Notes: generated by a model from the letters alone, not told the origin. 64,000 bases of DNA from Thermogemmatispora sp042408965 (GCA_042408965.1 JBHOQN010000034.1:4527-68526), one strand, 5' to 3'; numbered from the stretch's first letter, positions 34,485-42,785 are shown. Program-made: numbers and translations.

Positions 34485-35468
34485 ATGCGTTTGCGCGGTG
34501 TCGGGTACGCCCTCACCTCTTCGTGCATGTTCGGACTGGGGGCCGTGCTGGCGAAGATGGCCAGCGAGGAGGTTGCTGCCACACTGATCGCCTGTGTGGC
34601 CCTCCTGGGCGGTGGCCTCCTGCTCACGGGCCTGCTGGCACTGCTGGGCCGGCCAGCATTCCAGGGCCTGGCCCGGCTGCGGCGCGGCGAGTGGCTGGAT
34701 CTGCTGCTGCTGGCGCTGCTAGGAACGGCGCTGCCGCTCTGGCTGATGGTGGCCGGCCTGGCGCAGACCAGTACCCTTGTCGGCGGCTTTCTGCTACAGT
34801 TCGTGGGCGTGGCGGCGCTGCTCTTCGGCGTGCTGCTGCTCGGCGAGCGCCTGCGGCCCCTGCAGGGCCTGGGCATGCTCCTGCTGCTGGCGGGCGGCGT
34901 CCTGGTCGTGCTGCGCAGCGCCCAGAGCCTGAGCTGGGGCGGCACGCTCCTGGGCGACCTGCTGGTCCTGGCCGGCGCGACGGGTCTGGGCTTCGGCTTC
35001 ATCCCGGCTCGACGCCTGGGACAGCGCTGCGCTGTGCTGCCGCTCACCACCTGGCGTCTCCTCATCAGCGGCCTCGCCCTGCTGCTGCTGGCGTGCATCC
35101 AGATGCTGGCGGCCGGGACGGCGCTCCTCTGGCGGCCCTCGCCGGCCCTCCTCTGGGTGGTGCCGCTCTACATCGTGACCAACTTCTGCCTGGCTTACGT
35201 GGCACAGCAGGAGGCCCTGCGCCTGCTGAAGGCCTGGGAGGTGGGCGCCCTGGCGCAGAGCGTGCCGCTCTTCTCGACATGCTTCGCCCTGCTGCTGCTG
35301 CATGAGAGCCTGACTCCCCTGCAGACGCTCGGCGCCCTCCTGACCGTCCTTGGCGGCCTGATCATCGCCCTCAGCGAGCGCCTCGATCCCTCTTTCGCCG
35401 CGCCCGTCGCCGCCGCGCCCACGCCGGCCAGCGGCGGGACGATCCAGCCGGAACATCGCCCGGACTAG
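34485..35468 (+). CDS. EamA-family (DMT) transporter
   Basis: 327-residue inner-membrane protein with ten predicted helices in two EamA repeats (~5-140 and ~150-300) of the drug/metabolite transporter superfamily. Typical pieces are FGLGAVLAKMA at helix 1 and ETL-like LLHESLTPLQTLGALLTVLGG near the end. A Pro/Ala-rich cytoplasmic tail follows. ATG 34485 is eight bases after AAGGAG and 37 bases after a TATAAT box; a longer frame from 34266 is unlikely. Substrate unknown, most likely amino acids or small metabolites. Confidence 0.85.
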   Translation: MRLRGVGYALTSSCMFGLGAVLAKMASEEVAATLIACVALLGGGLLLTGLLALLGRPAFQGLARLRRGEWLDLLLLALLGTALPLWLMVAGLAQTSTLVGGFLLQFVGVAALLFGVLLLGERLRPLQGLGMLLLLAGGVLVVLRSAQSLSWGGTLLGDLLVLAGATGLGFGFIPARRLGQRCAVLPLTTWRLLISGLALLLLACIQMLAAGTALLWRPSPALLWVVPLYIVTNFCLAYVAQQEALRLLKAWEVGALAQSVPLFSTCFALLLLHESLTPLQTLGALLTVLGGLIIALSERLDPSFAAPVAAAPTPASGGTIQPEHRPD

Positions 35469-35582
35469 CCGCGAGGTGTCGCGGCACCTCCGGGCGCTCT
35501 CCCGAGCGGCAACGGCCCGCCATGGCAGAACACGCTCTGCCACCAGGCGCAACCGCGTGGAACGCGCTGCAACGACCGCTGC

Positions 35583-35861
35583 TCAGCGGGAGTCTTTTCT
35601 CTTCTGCAGCAGGCGGGTGAAGAAGCGCTGCTCGACCGTCTCAATGACCTGCTGCAGCACGAGGCTGGCCTCGTGCGGCCCCAGCCGAGAGACCAGTCTG
35701 TCGTAGGTCTCGTAGGAGGGGGTGGCGTCGAGCGCACCCCGCTCCAGGGCCTGCTCATACTCTTCTGCCAACTTTTGCTTCAGATCAGCGATCTTATTTT
35801 CCAATTTCTTTGGATCGCTTTGATCATCTTCGCCGGAGACACATACTTTCCCTTTGCTCAT
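35583..35861 (-). CDS. Small charged coiled-coil protein next to a methyltransferase
   Basis: 92 residues: MSKGKVCVSGEDDQS, then a charged helix DPKKLENKIADLKQKLAEEYEQALERG likely to form a coiled coil, and a C-terminal helical part LVLQQVIETVEQRFFTRLLQKRK. GAGGAG lies six bases before the ATG, and the gene starts 16 bases after the upstream methyltransferase, so they form an operon. I recognise no family; it could be a partner or regulator of the methyltransferase. Confidence 0.65.
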   Translation of the reverse strand: MSKGKVCVSGEDDQSDPKKLENKIADLKQKLAEEYEQALERGALDATPSYETYDRLVSRLGPHEASLVLQQVIETVEQRFFTRLLQKRKDSR

Positions 35862-35877
35862 GGCTTTCTCCTCTTGT

Positions 35878-36816
35878 TCAGGGCTTCTGACCGTAGTATA
35901 CATGCAACACCAGCGACGTCCGATAGATGGACCATTCTCGCGGCAGACAGTGGAGCATCTGGTCGAAGAGGGTGGGCGCCAGGCCCAGGAGGTGACAGCA
36001 GCGCTCCTTGAGGGCACGCAGGGCGCAATAGAGATTGTGAGCCAGCAATCGGCCCATCCGACCGCCGGAGACGCCGAGCGGCAGGCCAACGGAGCGCTTG
36101 CGCAGATCACGCAGGCCCAGACGCTGCAGCAGCACCTCGAGCTTGTCCAGCAGGGAGAGATCGATCTGCAGGCGCCAGGCGACGGTCTGCAGCCAGTCGC
36201 TCAGACGCCGCGTGACGGGACCGGGGGAGTAAAAGGTCGCGCCGACCTCCATCAGCTCGATCAGCGCGCCCGGCCGTGCAATGCGCAGCAGCTCGCGGAT
36301 CAGCCCCGGCCAGGCATAGGCGGGAATGGCGGCGCCGAGCAGGCGCTGATGTACGAAGTCGAAGCTGTGGCTGACAAAGGGCAGCGGCTTGAGCAGGTTG
36401 CCCTCGACAAAGTGGCAGCGGGGCGGCCAGCCCTCAAGGTGCGGCGGCGGCTCGATGTCGAAGGCGACGACCTGCGCCGCGGGAAAGCGCTCCGCCATCA
36501 TGCGCGCCCAGAGGCCGCTGCCGCAGCCGGCATCGAAGATGCTCGTCAGGCCCTCTGGCAGCGGCGCCACGTAGTCAGCGCCCAGCACCTGCCGCAGCAG
36601 GTAGTGCTGAAAGTCGAGGCGTCGCAGCTCCTCTTCATCGCGAGGCAGCAGATAGGGGACGCCGCGCAGATAGCGACGCGGCATCGCGGCGGCTCCCGCC
36701 AGCTCCTCAAGCACAACGGGCTGCGGCTCGGGCTGCGGCGGGGGCGGCGCGGAGAGCACGGGCGGCACCAGAATCGGCGAGCCGTCTCTCACAGGAATAA
36801 ATGTGCATGGATGCAT
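35878..36816 (-). CDS. Class I SAM-dependent methyltransferase
   Basis: 312 residues. A Pro-rich N-terminus (~15-45) precedes a Rossmann methyltransferase domain: motif I IFDAGCGSGLWARMMA (~110-125), acidic end of beta 2 VVAFDIEPP, and motif IV region FVHQRLLGAAIPAYAWPGLIRELLRIARPGA. It resembles small-molecule methyltransferases of the Methyltransf_25 or UbiE type; the substrate is unknown. I chose ATG 36816 just after GAGGAG; the frame extends to 36870. The next gene is the small coiled-coil protein. Confidence 0.82.
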   Translation of the reverse strand: MHPCTFIPVRDGSPILVPPVLSAPPPPQPEPQPVVLEELAGAAAMPRRYLRGVPYLLPRDEEELRRLDFQHYLLRQVLGADYVAPLPEGLTSIFDAGCGSGLWARMMAERFPAAQVVAFDIEPPPHLEGWPPRCHFVEGNLLKPLPFVSHSFDFVHQRLLGAAIPAYAWPGLIRELLRIARPGALIELMEVGATFYSPGPVTRRLSDWLQTVAWRLQIDLSLLDKLEVLLQRLGLRDLRKRSVGLPLGVSGGRMGRLLAHNLYCALRALKERCCHLLGLAPTLFDQMLHCLPREWSIYRTSLVLHVYYGQKP

Positions 36817-37038
36817 ATACTCCTCTTTTTCTGATGGTGCTGTCCGCATGGACAGACAGTGAACAGACAAACATCGCTCCAGGGTCTCCCTCAGGCCGGT
36901 CAGGCCTCCCTTGCGCGTCCAGCAGGTACGATCGATGGCAGGGAAGTGGCCATCGACCTCTCAGCAGAGCTTCCCTGCACTGACTATACTGACTGCGGTG
37001 CTACCTGATTACAATGCTAGACATTTAAAGATAAACGT

Positions 37039-37067
37039 TAGCAGATAGCTTTCATAGACTATCGCTA
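37039..37067. promoter_or_regulatory. Upstream palindrome (operator candidate 1)
   Basis: TAGC-A-GATAG (37039-37048) and CTATC-GCTA (37059-37067) form an inverted repeat with one bulged A and a 10-base centre. It shares the GATAG half-site with operator candidate 2, whose centre is 73 bp away, about seven helical turns. Confidence 0.45.
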
Positions 37068-37112
37068 AGAGTATACATTCAGATGCCAGTACTGTCAAGC
37101 CAGGGAATCTGC

Positions 37113-37140
37113 TAGACTCCTATCTACGGATAGGCTACTA
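37113..37140. promoter_or_regulatory. Palindromic operator candidate 2 upstream of the XRE gene
   Basis: CCTATC-TACG-GATAGG (37119-37134) is a perfect 6-bp inverted repeat, flanked symmetrically by TAG (37113-37115) and CTA (37138-37140). It ends ten bases before the XRE start codon. Position and symmetry fit an autoregulatory site for a controller protein. Confidence 0.6.
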
Positions 37141-37150
37141 AGGCGTGTAT

Positions 37151-37456
37151 ATGATTCGGCTGCGATTAAAAGAGATAGCAGAGTCTCAAAGAATCAGCAT
37201 GAGCAAACTGGCAAAGCTGGCAGACGTAGACTACAGAACAGTGCGCAGAATTTTTCGTGACCCTTACGCGGTGATCGATTCACTGACACTCGACAAGCTC
37301 TGCTGGGCGTTGCGCGTGACGCCGGCCGAGCTGATTGAGTACAAGCGGACGGCGCCGCCGCTCTGGCAGGCGCATCTGGAGGGCGAGGAGGGCGAGGAAG
37401 GCGAGGCAGACGATGAGCACGATGCGGGAAGCGCGGATGCTGCCAACGAGGAATGA
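37151..37456 (+). CDS. Small XRE-family regulator, controller-like
   Basis: 101 residues. The first ~65 form a Cro/C1-type helix-turn-helix (LRLKEIAESQRISMSKLAKLAD, then YRTVRRIF), ending PAELIEYKRT as in short YozG-like regulators. The tail is strongly acidic (EGEEGEEGEADDEHD). ATG 37151 follows AAGG by nine bases; a GTG at 37145 is in frame. It lies 61 bases before the TIR/R-M gene in the same direction, with palindromes immediately upstream. Size, position and operators resemble controller (C) proteins of restriction-modification systems, which delay nuclease expression on entering a new host. That role is inferred. Confidence 0.8.
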   Translation: MIRLRLKEIAESQRISMSKLAKLADVDYRTVRRIFRDPYAVIDSLTLDKLCWALRVTPAELIEYKRTAPPLWQAHLEGEEGEEGEADDEHDAGSADAANEE

Positions 37457-37517
37457 GCACGGCTGATGCTGTGTTGCGCTGGTGTACGGATGAGCGCGGT
37501 GTCAGAGGGCAGGAGCG

Positions 37518-40500
37518 ATGACGAGCGATCCGATCAGGCTGGTCTACATCTACGCACCTGAGGACAGGCCTCTGCTGGAGGACCTGGAGAAGCATCTGGC
37601 GCCGCTGCAGCGCCAGGGGTTGCTCACGACCTGGCACGCCGGGAAGCTGCTGCCGGGAAGCGATCGCCAGCGAGAGCGCGAGCGGCGACTGGAGCAGGCC
37701 CAGATCGTGCTGCTCCTGATCAGCCCGGACCTGCTGGCCACGGACGATTGCTACGATGCGACGATGCAGCGCACCCTGGAGCGCCAGCGCCGCGGCGCGC
37801 TCCACCTTGTCCCCGTCCTGCTGCGCCCGGCCGCCTGGCAGGGTACGCCGTTCGCCCACCTGGAGCCCCTGCCCAGCAACGCGCAGCCGGTGACGCGCTG
37901 GAGAAACCGCGACGCCGCCTTTGCCGACGTGGTCGGCGGTCTGCGTGAGGTGATCGCCGTCTCCCAGGAGGAGAGAGCGCGCCTGCGTGGGCAGGACATC
38001 GCGTATAATGAAAGCAGACCGTCCAGAAAGGGAGCATCGATGCGAGAAGAGGTCATTGTCAGCCAGCCCGCAGCCCTGACCCCCACCCTGCTCAAGCGCG
38101 CCATCGCCCGCTATCGCAAGGAGCTGGCCAGCTATAAAGGCCTGGCACAGCATGAGCTGGCCCTGCGCACGGCCTTCCAGAACCTGCTCGCCGAGACGGC
38201 CTCGGCGGTGAATCTGAAGCTGGTGCCGGAGGCGACCATTGAGCGCGGCCTGCGCCCCGACGGCGTCCTCCGCGACCTCAACGACTTCCTGACGCGGGGC
38301 CTCTGGGAGGCCAAACGCCCCGGCATCGATCTGGAGCGCGCCATCGCCGAGAAGCTCCAGGCCGGCTACCCCACTCGCAACACGCTCTTCGAGGATACCC
38401 GGCGCGCCGTCCTCTTCCAGGATGGCCAGCGCCTCGAGTTCGACCTGCATAGCGATGCCGAGCTGCAGGAGCTGCTGCGCCGCTTCCTCACCTACAGCGA
38501 ACCCCAGATCGAGCGCTTCGAGGCCGCCGTCGCCGAATTCAAAGATCAGATCCCCGTCCTGGCCCGCACCCTCCTCGAGATCATCGAGCGCGAGCGGCAG
38601 CAGAACCGCGCCTTCGTCGCCGCCCTCGAGCGCTTCGCCCAGCTCTGCCGCAGCTCCCTCAATCCCCAGATCAGTCAGGCCGAGATCACCGAGATGCTTG
38701 CCCAGCACCTGCTCACCGAGCGTCTCTTCCGCACCATCTTCGATAATCCCGATTTCGTCAACCGCAACATCATCGCCAGGCAGATCGAGCAGGTCATCCA
38801 GGCCCTCACCAGCCGCTCTTTCAACCGCCAGGAGTTCCTGCGCTCCCTCGATCGCTTCTACGGCGCCATTGAAGACGCCGCCCGCGGCATCCGCGACTGG
38901 AGCGAGCGCCAGCACTTTCTCAACACCGTCTATGAGCGCTTCTTCCAGGGCTTCTCCCTCCAGAAGGCCGACACTCACGGCATCGTCTACACCCCCCAGG
39001 AGATCGTCGACTTCATGGTCGCCAGCGTCGAGGAGGCCCTGCAGCAGCACTTCGGCCTCGGCCTCGCCTCGCCCGGCGTCAAGGTCCTCGATCCCTGCAC
39101 CGGCACCGGTAACTTCATCGTCAACATCCTCCAGCGCCTCCCGCGCAGGGTTCTGCGCCAGAAATACCTCCAGGACCTCTTCTGCAATGAGATCATGCTC
39201 CTGCCCTACTACATCGCCTCGCTGAACATCGAGCACGCCTACTACGAGCGCATGGGCGAGTACGAACCTTTCGAGGGCCTCTGCTTCGTCGATACCCTGG
39301 AGCTGGCCGAGGAGATCCACAGCGACGGCTCCGTCGTCGCCGTCCAACCCCGCCTCTTCCTGACGGAGGAGAACACCCTGCGCGTGGTTCGCGAGCAGGA
39401 GGCCGATCTCATGGTGATCGTGGGCAATCCCCCCTACAACGTCGGCCAGAAAAGCGAGAACGACAATAACAAAAACCCCCGCTATCCCGTGATTGATCAC
39501 CGCATCAAAGAGACCTATGTACAGGACTCACATGCATCACTGAAAATGCAGCTCTATGACGCCTACGTGCGCTTCTTCCGCTGGGCCACCGACCGCCTCG
39601 GTAGCCGCGACGGCATCATCTGCTTTGTCTCAAACAATTCGTTCATCGACCAGATCAGCTTCGATGGCATGCGCAAACACCTCCTCCAGGACTTCACTTG
39701 CATCTATCACCTCGATCTGCACGGAAATATACGCAAGAACCCCAGGCTCTCTGGTAGCAAACATAATGTCTTTGGCATTCAAGTAGGAGTGGGCATCACA
39801 CTGGCGATTCGCTCATCCAGAGCCAGCGAGCGACAACTTTACTATTCTCGCGTGCCAGAGCACTGGAGTAAAGAGGAGAAACTCGCCTTTCTCCGCGAGC
39901 GGCGCAGCATCAGAGGCATCGAGTGGAGTGCGATTCAACCCGCTGGTCAGCGGTACTGGCTGGCGACGCAGACTACTCCAGAGTACGCGACCTTCCTCCC
40001 TCTGGGACACAAAGCTGCAAAGCAGGGGAGTCACTCCGCAACGCTGACAGTCTTCTCCTCCTATTCTGGAGGCGTGAAGACAAACCGGGACGTCTGGGTC
40101 TACGATTTCCATCGTGAACACCTGGATCAGAAGGTCAGACGCTTTATCGAGGCGTATAACGCAGACCTTGATCGCTGGCAGAGGCGCACCGACCGCTCGC
40201 TCTCAGTGGACCAGTTTGTGACCTACGACGATAGACGCATTAAATGGAGCGGCGACCTCAAGAACGCTCTCGTCCGAGGGCAACGCGCGGAATTCCATCC
40301 ACAGCATATCCGTCATGCCCTCTACCGTCCCTTCACCAGGATGTACCTCTACTTCGATCCCATGCTCAACAACACTCTGGGCCTGCAGCGCCGTTACTTT
40401 GCCACCCCCGCCTGCGAGCGGGAGAACATCGCCATCGTGGTCAGCGATATCGGCTACCGCTCCAGCTTCAGCGTGCTGGCAACCAATCTGATCCCCGACC

Positions 40501-41198
40501 TCCACCTGCTGGCCGCCGTGGACACATTCCAGTGCTTTCCTTTCTACACCTACAGCGAGGACGGCACCACCCGCCAGGAGAACATCACCGACGCCGCCCT
40601 GGAGCGCTTTCAGCAGCGCTACGGCCCCGACGTGCACAAATGGGACCTCTTCTACTACGTCTACGGCCTCCTCCACCATCCCCTCTATCGCACCCACTAC
40701 GCCGACGCCCTCAAACGCGACCTCCCGCGCATCCCCCTGCTCCGCCGCGACGAGGCCTTCTGGGCCACCGCCAGCATCGGCCGCTCCCTCGCCACCCTGC
40801 ACAGCGCATACGAGCAGGCCTCACCCTACCCCCTGCGCGAAATCGAGGACGAGCGCCTCCCCTACCGGGAGAGCCGCCACGTCGAGAAAATGCGCCTCAC
40901 CCCCGACCGCTCCTCGCTCGTAGTCAGCCGCGGCCTCACCCTCTCCGGCATCCCTCAGGAGTGCTTCGCCTACCGCCTCGGCAACCGCTCCGCCCTCGAA
41001 TGGGTCCTCGACCAGTACCAGCGGCGCATCGATCCCCGCAGCGGCCTGCTGAGCGATCCCAACCGTCCCGACGACCCCGACGCCATCGTGCGCCTCGTTC
41101 GCCAGGTCATCACCGTCAGCCTGACCACCCTGCAGCTCATCGACGAGCTACAGCGCGCCGTCCAGCCCGACGACTGGGGCGCCTCCCTCACCCTCTGA
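37518..41198 (+). CDS. TIR / PD-(D/E)XK nuclease / N6-adenine methylase / specificity fusion (type ISP-like R-M)
   Basis: 1226 residues. A TIR domain (~1-150; IRLVYIYAPEDRPLLEDLEKHL, VLLLISPDLLATDDCYD, VPVLLRP) opens the protein. The expected NADase Glu of this TIR subgroup, in C-Y-D-x-E-M, is Thr82. A nuclease domain (~185-300) has D248 and E264-x-K266 in RPDG and WEAKRPG. A helical linker leads to the methylase core: motif I DPCTGTGNF (525-533) and catalytic NPPY (637-640). The C-terminal ~550 residues match type ISP specificity regions (KHNVFGIQVGVGI, GDLKNAL). No helicase is present, so it cannot be a full ISP translocating enzyme. Probable role: single-chain restriction-modification defence against phage. 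A possible internal start lies at 38040. Confidence 0.85.
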   Translation: MTSDPIRLVYIYAPEDRPLLEDLEKHLAPLQRQGLLTTWHAGKLLPGSDRQRERERRLEQAQIVLLLISPDLLATDDCYDATMQRTLERQRRGALHLVPVLLRPAAWQGTPFAHLEPLPSNAQPVTRWRNRDAAFADVVGGLREVIAVSQEERARLRGQDIAYNESRPSRKGASMREEVIVSQPAALTPTLLKRAIARYRKELASYKGLAQHELALRTAFQNLLAETASAVNLKLVPEATIERGLRPDGVLRDLNDFLTRGLWEAKRPGIDLERAIAEKLQAGYPTRNTLFEDTRRAVLFQDGQRLEFDLHSDAELQELLRRFLTYSEPQIERFEAAVAEFKDQIPVLARTLLEIIERERQQNRAFVAALERFAQLCRSSLNPQISQAEITEMLAQHLLTERLFRTIFDNPDFVNRNIIARQIEQVIQALTSRSFNRQEFLRSLDRFYGAIEDAARGIRDWSERQHFLNTVYERFFQGFSLQKADTHGIVYTPQEIVDFMVASVEEALQQHFGLGLASPGVKVLDPCTGTGNFIVNILQRLPRRVLRQKYLQDLFCNEIMLLPYYIASLNIEHAYYERMGEYEPFEGLCFVDTLELAEEIHSDGSVVAVQPRLFLTEENTLRVVREQEADLMVIVGNPPYNVGQKSENDNNKNPRYPVIDHRIKETYVQDSHASLKMQLYDAYVRFFRWATDRLGSRDGIICFVSNNSFIDQISFDGMRKHLLQDFTCIYHLDLHGNIRKNPRLSGSKHNVFGIQVGVGITLAIRSSRASERQLYYSRVPEHWSKEEKLAFLRERRSIRGIEWSAIQPAGQRYWLATQTTPEYATFLPLGHKAAKQGSHSATLTVFSSYSGGVKTNRDVWVYDFHREHLDQKVRRFIEAYNADLDRWQRRTDRSLSVDQFVTYDDRRIKWSGDLKNALVRGQRAEFHPQHIRHALYRPFTRMYLYFDPMLNNTLGLQRRYFATPACERENIAIVVSDIGYRSSFSVLATNLIPDLHLLAAVDTFQCFPFYTYSEDGTTRQENITDAALERFQQRYGPDVHKWDLFYYVYGLLHHPLYRTHYADALKRDLPRIPLLRRDEAFWATASIGRSLATLHSAYEQASPYPLREIEDERLPYRESRHVEKMRLTPDRSSLVVSRGLTLSGIPQECFAYRLGNRSALEWVLDQYQRRIDPRSGLLSDPNRPDDPDAIVRLVRQVITVSLTTLQLIDELQRAVQPDDWGASLTL
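38004..38042 (+). promoter_or_regulatory. Internal -10 box, ribosome site and ATG inside the TIR/R-M gene
   Basis: A perfect TATAAT (38004-38009, no good -35) is followed by AAAGGGAG and an in-frame ATG at 38040 (Met175), exactly between the TIR and nuclease domains. It could give a TIR-less R-M polypeptide or mark the start of the ancestral gene before fusion. Confidence 0.4.
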
Positions 41199-41280
41199 GC
41201 CTCCCTGGAAGAGGGCTTGCAACCAGGCCCCACTCGTGCGAAGATGAGAGCGAGACATCTTTCGCCACCGAGGATCATCC

Positions 41281-42207
41281 ATGCACACGAACGTCAGTCA
41301 GTATCTGCTGCTCGCCCCCGAAGTACGCGCCGCCCTCGACGAGCAGCGCCCCATCGTCGCCCTCGAATCCACCGTCATCGCCCACGGGCTGCCCTATCCG
41401 ACCAACGTCGAAACAGCCCTGGCGATGGAGGAGGCCATCTGCGAAGAGGGGGCCGTCCCGGCTACCATCGCCATCGGCGGCGGCCAGATTCGCATCGGCC
41501 TGGAGCGCGCCGAGATCGAGGAGCTGGCCCGCGCGCAGGAGGTGCTCAAGGTCAGCCGACGCGACCTGGCCGTAGCTCTGGCGACAGGCCGCCTGGGCGC
41601 CACCACCGTCGCAGGCACGATGCTCTGCGCAGAGATGGCCGGCATCCGCTTCTTCGCCACCGGCGGCATCGGCGGCGTGCATCGCGGCGTCGAGAGCAGT
41701 ATGGATATTTCAGCCGACCTCAGCGAACTGAGCCGCACCGCGGTTCTCGTCGTCTGCGCCGGCGCCAAGGCCATCCTCGATCTGCCCCGCACCCTCGAAT
41801 ACCTGGAGACCCAGGGCGTCCCCGTCCTCGGCTGGCAGACCGCCGAGTTCCCCGCCTTCTACACGCCCCACAGCGGCCTGCCCCTGCAGCAGCGCGTCGA
41901 CGACGTGGAGCAGGTCGCCGCCATCGCCCGCACCCACTGGGAATGCGGCCTGCACGGTCTGCTCGTCTGCTGTCCCATCCCCACGGCCCACGCCCTGGAC
42001 GCCGCCACGCTGGAAAGCGCCATTGCTGCAGCCAGCGCCCAGGCCAGCGCCGCCGGCATTCATGGCGCCGCACTGACGCCCTTTCTGCTCGCCCGGGTCG
42101 CCGAGGCCACCGGCGGCGCCAGCATCACCGCCAATCGCGCCCTGCTCCTCAACAACGCCCGCTGGGCGGCCCGCTTCGCCCGTGCCTATCACCAGCGAGG
42201 CGCCTGA
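41281..42207 (+). CDS. psuG: Pseudouridine-5'-phosphate glycosidase
   Basis: Splits pseudouridine 5'-phosphate reversibly into uracil and ribose 5-phosphate, salvaging pseudouridine from RNA breakdown. The family signatures are visible: VALESTVIAHGLPYP near the N-terminus, the catalytic-Lys region LKVSRRDLA, GTTVAGTM-like GATTVAGTMLCAEMAGI, FFATGGIGGVHRG, and the C-terminal NRALLLNNARWAARFA. The 308-residue length is normal. GAGG lies eight bases upstream of the ATG. It follows the R-M gene by 82 bases but no pseudouridine kinase (psuK) is nearby. Confidence 0.93.
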   Translation: MHTNVSQYLLLAPEVRAALDEQRPIVALESTVIAHGLPYPTNVETALAMEEAICEEGAVPATIAIGGGQIRIGLERAEIEELARAQEVLKVSRRDLAVALATGRLGATTVAGTMLCAEMAGIRFFATGGIGGVHRGVESSMDISADLSELSRTAVLVVCAGAKAILDLPRTLEYLETQGVPVLGWQTAEFPAFYTPHSGLPLQQRVDDVEQVAAIARTHWECGLHGLLVCCPIPTAHALDAATLESAIAAASAQASAAGIHGAALTPFLLARVAEATGGASITANRALLLNNARWAARFARAYHQRGA

Positions 42208-42310
42208 GCACGGGCCGGACCGCGTCCGGCAGCGCCTCCCCCCGTGAGAGCGATGCAGCCGAAGGAGCGGTCACTCACCTCAGAGCGAGGACCCCCTGTA
42301 CCACTCGATG

Positions 42311-42339
42311 TTGATTTCTGGCACGATAAGGACTACAAT
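42311..42339 (+). promoter_or_regulatory. Promoter of the four-helix membrane protein
   Basis: -35 TTGATT (42311-42316), 17-bp spacer and -10 TACAAT (42334-42339), about 69 bases before the GTG start. Confidence 0.6.
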
Positions 42340-42407
42340 AAGACTCTGGGGAGGCAGATACTCGTATCTGCAAGAGCCTGTGCACTCCTCGAAAGGAGCT
42401 TTGTGAC

Positions 42408-42785
42408 GTGATTACTGTTGCGCCAAAAGGCAAAGTCATAGGCAGCATCGTCATCACGATCCTCTGGATCTGCTGCTTTCTGTTTATAAAACCGACGCTG
42501 GTCTTCGATTTCGGCGGCGGGGTCAGCATCAACCTGCTGCTGCTGGCCGCGATCATCGGCCTGCTGGTGCTGGCCTTCTACCATATTTTGTACCCATCGC
42601 CGACCATCATCACCAAGCTCAGCCTGACGACGGCCCTGACGCTGGTCTGGCTGTCCCTGATCATCTTCTATCCCTTTAAAGATCCCAACAACACGGCAGC
42701 TGGCGCCGTCGGCTTCTTCACGCTGATCGGTGGTCTGGGTGTGGCCATTCTCTGGGTCTACTTTTTCTGCGATGAGCTGATCTGA
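42408..42785 (+). CDS. Four-helix membrane protein of unknown function
   Basis: 125 residues starting at GTG 42408, ten bases after AAAGGAG. Four hydrophobic segments are visible: IGSIVITILWICCFLFI, INLLLLAAIIGLLVLAFYHI, LTTALTLVWLSLIIFY and VGFFTLIGGLGVAILWVYFF. The loops are short, and there are no charged catalytic motifs. It has its own promoter and stands between psuG and purH. I recognise no family. Confidence 0.65.
   Translation: MITVAPKGKVIGSIVITILWICCFLFIKPTLVFDFGGGVSINLLLLAAIIGLLVLAFYHILYPSPTIITKLSLTTALTLVWLSLIIFYPFKDPNNTAAGAVGFFTLIGGLGVAILWVYFFCDELI

Larger units (their letters stand above)
36817..37150. other. AT-rich divergent control region of the TIR/R-M locus
   Basis: About 330 bases, visibly more AT-rich than the flanking genes from about 36,985 to 37,145. 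It lies between the methyltransferase (leftward) and the XRE regulator (rightward). It contains two palindromes with GATAG/CTATC half-sites (listed separately). The base composition suggests horizontal acquisition of the locus to its right. Confidence 0.6.

Noticed and set aside
37194..39500. 768-codon open frame antisense to the TIR/R-M gene
   Set aside because: It mirrors the codon bias of the real gene on the other strand, has no domain and begins within the XRE gene; a high-GC shadow.
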